64,000 nucleotides of DNA from an uncultured delta proteobacterium (GTDB taxonomy: Bacteria; Myxococcota_A; UBA9160; JAFDET01). The DNA lies in assembly GCA_947259215.1 (NCBI GenBank), contig CAMYLJ010000015.1, positions 1 to 64,000 on the forward strand. Reading direction: 5' to 3'. A program made the position numbers and the translations under genes. This document shows positions 59,782 through 64,000 of this stretch, piece by piece. Position 1 is the first letter of the stretch; each line of letters starts with the position of its first letter. The notes under the pieces are model-generated. The model was not told the DNA's origin. It was given only the letters and a program-made list of their open reading frames with translations, and searched no databases.

Positions 59782-60607
59782 CGTCTGGCTCTGCGTCCTG
59801 CTGCTGGCGGGCGGCTGCGTCACGCGCGGTACCCACCAGACCGTGGTCGAGGAGCGGGACGAGCTGGCGCGGGAGCGCACCGCGCTGTCGGAGCGGGTGG
59901 AGCTGCTCGAGGCCTCCAACGAGAGCCTCTCCGCGGAGCGCGTGACCTTGCTCGAGCAGGTGGAGGACCTGCGGGAGCTGCGCGCTGACCTCGAAACCGA
60001 CGTCCGCACCCTGGGAAAGGCCCACGACGAGCTGGAGGCGGAGCTCGCGGCGCGGGAGCGCGTGCTGCTGGAGCAGAGCGACGCCCTCGCGATCCGGGAG
60101 GCGGAGCTCGAGGAGCTCCGGTCCACCTACGACGGGCTGGTGGGCGATTTGGAGGCCGAGGTCGAGGCGGGGCGCATGCAGGTCGAACGCCTGCGCAGCG
60201 GGATGAGCATCGCGCTGCCTAACGAGGTGCTCTTCGCGCCCGGTTCTGCGCAGATCAAGGAGTCGGCGCGGGAGGTGCTCGGGCGCGTGGCCGCCCGGCT
60301 GCGCGAGAGCGAGGACGCGGTCCAGGTGCATGGCCACACCGACAACGTCCCCATCGCGGGCCCGAGCAACTATCCCAGCAACTGGGAGCTGGCCGGCGCC
60401 CGGGCCGCCCGTGTGGCCCGGCTGCTGGTGGAGGGCGGCGTGGACGCGACGCGCATCGTAGCCGTCTCCCACGCGGAGTTCGCGCCCCTCGGTCCGAACG
60501 ACACGCCCGAAGGCCGCGCCCGCAACCGCCGGATCGAGATCCGCCTGCTGCCCACGACCCTGGAGGAGGCCGAGGAGTCGCTGCCCGCCGACGGCGCGAG
60601 CCCGTGA
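59741..60607 (+). CDS. OmpA-like peptidoglycan-binding lipoprotein with coiled coil
   Basis: A 288-residue envelope protein. The N-terminus [11 protein letters not shown] is a lipoprotein signal (Cys near residue 23). Residues about 30-145 form a long Glu/Leu/Arg coiled coil. Residues about 150-270 are an OmpA/MotB peptidoglycan-binding domain ([73 protein letters not shown]). It tethers the outer membrane or a complex to the wall. The ATG 59741 lies inside lon, suggesting coupling. Confidence 0.9.
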   Translation: MRLFHTPWPRSTPSVWLCVLLLAGGCVTRGTHQTVVEERDELARERTALSERVELLEASNESLSAERVTLLEQVEDLRELRADLETDVRTLGKAHDELEAELAARERVLLEQSDALAIREAELEELRSTYDGLVGDLEAEVEAGRMQVERLRSGMSIALPNEVLFAPGSAQIKESAREVLGRVAARLRESEDAVQVHGHTDNVPIAGPSNYPSNWELAGARAARVARLLVEGGVDATRIVAVSHAEFAPLGPNDTPEGRARNRRIEIRLLPTTLEEAEESLPADGASP

Positions 60608-61923
60608 GCCCGGCCGCGGGCCTGCGCGCGGAGCTCGAGGGCTTCTTCCGCGCGGGTGTGGCGGCCGCCGACCCGGCGGCTGCGGTGCGCGGAGCGCTGC
60701 GTCGCACGCCGGAGGGGCTCGCGATCGCGGGTCGTCGCCTCGAACCGGGCGCGCGGATCACGCTGCTGGCGGTCGGGAAGGCTGCCGCCGCGATGGCCGG
60801 GGCGTTCGAAGAGATCGCCGGCGACGCCGTGGCGTCGGGGCTCGCGATCACGAAGGACGGTCACGGGCGTCCGCTTCGCCGCCTGGCGTTGCGCGAGGCG
60901 GGGCATCCCGTGCCCGACGCGCGCAGCGAGTCCGCTGCCCGCGAGGCGCTGGCGCTGGCGGCGGCGACCCCGGCCCCGGAAGCCCTGGCGCTGCTGCTCT
61001 CGGGAGGCGCATCGGCGCTGTGGGCGTGCCCGCTCCCGGGTCTCGACCTGGCCGGACTGGCGGGAGCCACGGAGGCGCTGCTCGCGTCGGGAGCCTCGAT
61101 CGACGAGCTCAACTGCGTGCGGAAGCACCTGTGCGAGCTCGCCGGCGGGCGGCTCGGGGTGGCCGCGGTGGCTCCGCGGGTGGAGCTGCTGGTGATCTCG
61201 GACGTGCTGGGCGATCGCCTGGACGTGATCGGCTCCGGGCCCTGCACGCCGGACCCGAGCCGCTACGCCGACGCCCTGGAGATCGTCGCCAGCCGTGTGC
61301 GCGGGGGCGATTTTCCCGCCTCGGCACGCCGGGTCCTCGAGGAGGGAGCGCGGGGCGAGCGGCCGGAGTCACCGAAGCCCGGCGACCCGCGTCTCGCTCG
61401 GGTCGCGGCCCGGGTCCTGGCCTCCAACGCCACGGCCCTCGACGCCGCCGCCGCCGCCGCGCGCGGGGCGGGGTGGGAAGTCCACGTGGTCTCGCGTGCT
61501 CTCTGCGGCGAGGCGCGCGAGGTGGCCCGGCAGCTGGCGGCCGCGATCCGGGCGCTGGGACCGGGCGGCCGGCGGCTGCTCGTGGCGGGGGGCGAGACCA
61601 CGGTGACGGTCCGCGGCGGCGGGCGCGGGGGGCGCAGCCAGGAGCTGGCGCTGGCGGCTGCGCTCGAGCTGGCGGGCCTGGAGGGGGTGGGGCTCCTGGC
61701 CGCCGGGACCGACGGCAGCGACGGGCCCACGGACGCCGCCGGGGCCTTCGCGGACGGCGGGACGGCGGCCCGGGGGCGCGCTCGCGGCGCCGACCCCGAG
61801 CGGGCCCTGGCCGAAAACGACGCCTACGGCTTCTTCGACGCCGAGGGCGGGCTCCTGCGCACGGGCCCTACGGGCACCAACGTCGCGGATCTCGTCCTGC
61901 TGGCGGCCGGATCGGCAGACTGA
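60604..61923 (+). CDS. glycerate 2-kinase (MOFRL family)
   Basis: A 439-residue protein of the GckA/TtuD glycerate kinase family. The N-terminal domain has GARITLLAVGKAAAAMAGAF and LREAGHPVPDARSESA, then LLLSGGASALWACPLPGL, INELNCVRKHLS-like IDELNCVRKHLCELAGGRL, SDVLGDRLDVIGSGPCTPDP, and the MOFRL domain with VAGGETTVTVRGGGRGGRSQ and AAGTDGSDGPTDAAGAF. It phosphorylates glycerate to 2-phosphoglycerate. It may link glycine/serine metabolism (gcv operon) to glycolysis. GTG 60604 overlaps the OmpA-like stop as GTGA. Confidence 0.92.
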   Translation: MSPAAGLRAELEGFFRAGVAAADPAAAVRGALRRTPEGLAIAGRRLEPGARITLLAVGKAAAAMAGAFEEIAGDAVASGLAITKDGHGRPLRRLALREAGHPVPDARSESAAREALALAAATPAPEALALLLSGGASALWACPLPGLDLAGLAGATEALLASGASIDELNCVRKHLCELAGGRLGVAAVAPRVELLVISDVLGDRLDVIGSGPCTPDPSRYADALEIVASRVRGGDFPASARRVLEEGARGERPESPKPGDPRLARVAARVLASNATALDAAAAAARGAGWEVHVVSRALCGEAREVARQLAAAIRALGPGGRRLLVAGGETTVTVRGGGRGGRSQELALAAALELAGLEGVGLLAAGTDGSDGPTDAAGAFADGGTAARGRARGADPERALAENDAYGFFDAEGGLLRTGPTGTNVADLVLLAAGSAD

Positions 61924-61997
61924 ATCCGGGCCTTCGCCCCCGCGTCCAAAGCGTGTACGCTGGTGGGCCCCAGCGGGATCATGGAGGAAAGCACGAC

Positions 61998-62435
61998 ATG
62001 CAGATGAGCATTCCGCGCGGCGTCGCCGCGCTGGCGGCGCTGGCCCTCGCGACGTTCGTCAGCGCGGCGCCGGCGACGGCGCAGCCGAAGTCCAAGAGCG
62101 TCCAGAGCGAAGCCGAGTGGATCAACTTCAACCCCTGCGACAACACGGTCACCGTCAAGGTGAAGAAGGCGGGCACGGGCGGGAAGCCGCCCAAGGAGCT
62201 GAAGCTGAAGACGGGCCAGGAGGCCGCCTTCAACGTCAAGCCCGAGGGCTCGATCCTGGTGCGGACCTCCGTGGCGATCAACGGCAGGAAGGCCGATATC
62301 ACGGACATTCCCGCCGGCAAGACGGTGAACGTCTACTGGATCCCGGACGAGAAGGACCCGAGCAAGCGCTTCGCCCGCAAGATCGACGTCATCCTGAGCG
62401 AAGAGGAGCTCGACGCGCGCTACGGCAAGGAGTAG
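61998..62435 (+). CDS. small secreted protein, VYW...IDVL family (second copy)
   Basis: A 145-residue protein. Signal peptide MQMSIPRGVAALAALALATF ... AQ, then a small beta-rich mature domain with one Cys. The C-terminal part KTVNVYWIPDEKDPSKRFAR followed by KIDVILSEEE echoes the end of the protein at 940-1293 (VTVYWKFTDKPRK ... CIDVL). The start has an AGGAGGAAA-like ribosome site (GGAGGAAA at 61983-61990) and a possible -10 TACGCT at 61956-61961. It lies between glycerate kinase and the flavin reductase gene. The function is unknown. Confidence 0.75.
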   Translation: MQMSIPRGVAALAALALATFVSAAPATAQPKSKSVQSEAEWINFNPCDNTVTVKVKKAGTGGKPPKELKLKTGQEAAFNVKPEGSILVRTSVAINGRKADITDIPAGKTVNVYWIPDEKDPSKRFARKIDVILSEEELDARYGKE

Positions 62436-62456
62436 GGGGGGGCAGTCGGTCTCCAC

Positions 62457-62936
62457 GTGCCCGTCCCCGTCGAGCGGTTTCGGCAGGCGCTGTCCCAGTG
62501 GGCGAGCGGTGTCACGATCGTGACCTCGCGCAGCGGCGACGTCGTGCACGGCATGACGGTGTCGGCGTTCACCAGCGTGTCCCTGGATCCGCCGCTGGTG
62601 CTCGTGTGCGCGGACAAGGCCTCGAATACCCACGGTGTGATCGCCGAGAGCGGGAGCTTCGCCGCCCACGTCCTGGCGCAGGGGCAGGAGGATCTCTCCT
62701 CCCTCTTCGCGGACAAGCAGCGGGAGGCGGAGCGCTTCGCCGGGCGCGCCTGGAGCGAGGGCGCGACGGGCGCCCCGATCCTCGAGGACGCGCTGGTGGT
62801 GATCGACTGCAAGGTGGTGGCCGCGCACGACGCCGGGGACCACGTGATCTACGTGGGCTCGGTGGAGGAGGCGAGGTTCGGCGCGGGAGAGCCTCTGCTC
62901 CACTACCACGGCCGCTACCGACAGCTGGCGAAGTAG
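62457..62936 (+). CDS. flavin reductase family protein
   Basis: A 159-residue flavin reductase-like domain: FRQALSQWASGVTIVTSRSG, MTVSAFTSVSLDPPLVLVCA, SNTHGVIAESGSFAAHVLAQ, and the C-terminal VIYVGSVEEARFGAGEPLLHYHGRY split as VGSVEEARFG and LLHYHGRYR, typical of FMN reductases that supply reduced flavin to monooxygenases. No partner monooxygenase is adjacent. GTG 62457 is chosen because the domain begins immediately. DsbA-like follows 7 bp later. Confidence 0.88.
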   Translation: MPVPVERFRQALSQWASGVTIVTSRSGDVVHGMTVSAFTSVSLDPPLVLVCADKASNTHGVIAESGSFAAHVLAQGQEDLSSLFADKQREAERFAGRAWSEGATGAPILEDALVVIDCKVVAAHDAGDHVIYVGSVEEARFGAGEPLLHYHGRYRQLAK

Positions 62937-62943
62937 CCCGCCC

Positions 62944-63561
62944 GTGGATCCGGTCCGCTTCACGGTCTGGTACGACTACCTGTGCCCGTGGTGCTACAAC
63001 GGCTCGCTGCGCATGCGGCGGCTCGCGGGCGAGTTCCCGGGCCAGGTGGAGCTCACCTGGCGCAGCTTCCTGCTGCGGCCGGCGGAGCGCGGGGCGCGGG
63101 ATCTGGAGCGGTTCCGGGCCTACACCCGCAGCTGGCAAGGCCCCGCCGCGGAGGAAGACGCGGGGACCTTCCGCGTCTGGGAAGGCGACGCGGGCCCGCC
63201 GAGCCACAGCGTCCCGCCGCACCGTGTGGCGAAGGCGGCCGCCGAGCTGGGCCCCGAAGCCTTCGACGCGATCCACGAGCGGCTGCTGCACGCGTACTTC
63301 GCGGAGAACCGGGACGTGAGCGAGCGTGACACCCTGGCCGAGCTGTGGCGCGAGTCCGGGCTGCCGGACGCCGGCTTCGCCCGCTCGTGGGACGAGGACC
63401 TGCTCTCCGCGGTGCTAGGCGAGCACGACGACGCCATCGAGGCCGGCGTGACCGGCGTCCCCGCGGTGCGGCTCGAGGGTCGCGACGCGGTGATCGTCGG
63501 CGCCCAGCCCCTGGAGCTCTATCGCCGCTGGACTCGCCGGGCGCTGGATGGCATCGCGTGA
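62944..63561 (+). CDS. DsbA-family thioredoxin-fold protein (FrnE-like)
   Basis: A 205-residue cytoplasmic DsbA-type oxidoreductase. The CxxC active site C14-P-W-C17 lies in VWYDYLCPWCYNGSLRM and the cis-Pro region is VTGVPAVRLEG. It resembles FrnE/2-hydroxychromene-2-carboxylate isomerase-type proteins without a signal peptide, with the helical insert SHSVPPHRVAKAAAELG. The substrate is unknown; it may reduce or isomerise thiols in xenobiotic metabolism. The stop overlaps the following GTG start as GTGA. Confidence 0.88.
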   Translation: MDPVRFTVWYDYLCPWCYNGSLRMRRLAGEFPGQVELTWRSFLLRPAERGARDLERFRAYTRSWQGPAAEEDAGTFRVWEGDAGPPSHSVPPHRVAKAAAELGPEAFDAIHERLLHAYFAENRDVSERDTLAELWRESGLPDAGFARSWDEDLLSAVLGEHDDAIEAGVTGVPAVRLEGRDAVIVGAQPLELYRRWTRRALDGIA

Positions 63562-64000
63562 ACGCGGCGACGGGAACGCGCAGGCCGGAGGGACGCACGG
63601 CGGACGCGCGGGTCGAGGGAATCTACACCGCGGAGGCCAAGGGCACACCGATGCAGGCGCGCGACCGCGTCGAGGCGGTGGCGGGCGCCGGGCTCACGGG
63701 CGATCGCTACGCGGGTGGCGAGGGCACGTGGTCCACGGGCGAGACCGGACCGGATCGCCAGGTCACCCTGATCGAGGCCGAGGCCCTGGAGGCCGTGCGG
63801 CGCGACTACGGCCTCGCGCTGGCTGCGGAGGCCACGCGCCGGAACCTGCTGGTGCGCGGCGTCGCCCTCAACCACCTGGTGGGCGAGAGCTTCCGCGTGG
63901 GCGAGGCCCGGCTGCGGGGCGTGGAGCTGTGCGAGCCGTGCGCGCTGATGGAGAAGACCGGCGGCCCCGGCGCCCGGGCCGCGCTCGTCCACCGCGGCGG
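63558..64000 (+). CDS. MOSC-domain protein, 3' end outside the window
   Basis: The frame opens at GTG 63558 (GTGA overlap with the DsbA-like stop) and is open to the window end, 147 codons. It reads VEGIYTAEAKGTPMQARDRV, GDRYAGGEGTWS, QVTLIEAEALEAVRRDYGLA, TRRNLLVRGVALNHLVGESF and GVELCEPCALMEKTGG, the MOSC (molybdenum cofactor sulfurase C-terminal) pattern with its conserved Cys. MOSC proteins carry sulfur to, or use, molybdenum cofactor, for example in reducing N-hydroxylated bases. Confidence 0.85.
   Translation, partial: MNAATGTRRPEGRTADARVEGIYTAEAKGTPMQARDRVEAVAGAGLTGDRYAGGEGTWSTGETGPDRQVTLIEAEALEAVRRDYGLALAAEATRRNLLVRGVALNHLVGESFRVGEARLRGVELCEPCALMEKTGGPGARAALVHRG

Overview
The window is 64 kb of very GC-rich bacterial DNA (roughly 70 % G+C by eye) that is almost completely coding. 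Genes are packed head to tail with 1-4 nt overlaps, often a GTGA in which a GTG start shares bases with the previous TGA stop. The gene content points to a Gram-negative bacterium of the broad former deltaproteobacterial type (Myxococcota, Binatota, Desulfobacterota and relatives). The pointers are a complete type II secretion operon, OmpA-like and other envelope lipoproteins, a DivIVA-like protein beside proC/yggS/maf, a split glycine dehydrogenase (GcvPA/GcvPB), a selenocysteine tRNA, and a MerR-TPR regulator. The taxon is inferred; no rRNA or other phylogenetic marker in the window fixes it.

Layout. 1-9.4 kb is mostly plus strand: a clipped tRNA-Ala (minus), a DUF4124-like secreted protein, tRNA-Leu(CAA), a small secreted protein, MoeB-rhodanese, two small cytoplasmic proteins (one SCP2-like), UvrA, a GGDEF/EAL phosphodiesterase, a second SCP2-like protein, an HPF-like protein (minus), tRNA-Sec (minus) and a MerR-TPR regulator. 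9.3-19.6 kb is a minus-strand block: maf, yggS, proC, divIVA-like, DUF167, fmdB-like, then folD-gcvT-gcvH-gcvPA-gcvPB and an M48-TPR protease. 19.7-26.6 kb holds a CBS-domain protein, an AT-richer islet with a frameshifted PEP-CTERM protein gene, a DUF7064-like plus EthD-like pair, and a minus-strand rubrerythrin / Fe-S oxidoreductase / DUF3501-CPBP cluster. 26.6-32.3 kb carries fumC and a five-gene aldehyde:ferredoxin oxidoreductase operon (ferredoxin, AOR, MoaD-like, FAD oxidoreductase, MoaD-like). 32.4-54.2 kb is one uninterrupted minus-strand series, gspC to gspN followed by an ArsR-methyltransferase, HAD hydrolase, tldD, pmbA, metallo-beta-lactamase fold protein, HEAT protein, SDR, crcB, DUF190 and a class III CoA-transferase. 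54.3-64 kb is plus strand: an anchored Ig-like protein, dnaK-hsp20-lon, an OmpA-like lipoprotein, glycerate kinase, a second small secreted protein, flavin reductase, DsbA-like and a clipped MOSC protein.

How the genes fit together. One-carbon metabolism (folD, gcv operon) and glycerate kinase suggest glycine/serine/glycerate interconversion. The AOR operon needs a tungsten or molybdenum bis-pterin cofactor; MoeB-rhodanese at 1.4 kb could activate its two MoaD-like proteins. CoA-transferase, SDR, EthD-like, DUF7064-like and SCP2-like proteins hint at lipid, steroid or hydrocarbon metabolism, which is inference only. dnaK-hsp20-lon is a proteostasis unit. The T2SS operon would export folded periplasmic proteins.

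The most unusual observations are: apparent leaderless promoters (a TANNNT-like hexamer 6-9 bp before the start codon) at several genes; a two-copy inverted 70-bp element with hairpins; a uvrA whose only well-placed start is ATA; in-frame fusions DUF3501-CPBP and GspD-SPOR; a 21.8-kb gene series without a gap above about 35 bp; and a perfect palindrome between tRNA-Sec and the MerR-TPR gene. I see no mobile element, CRISPR array or phage gene.
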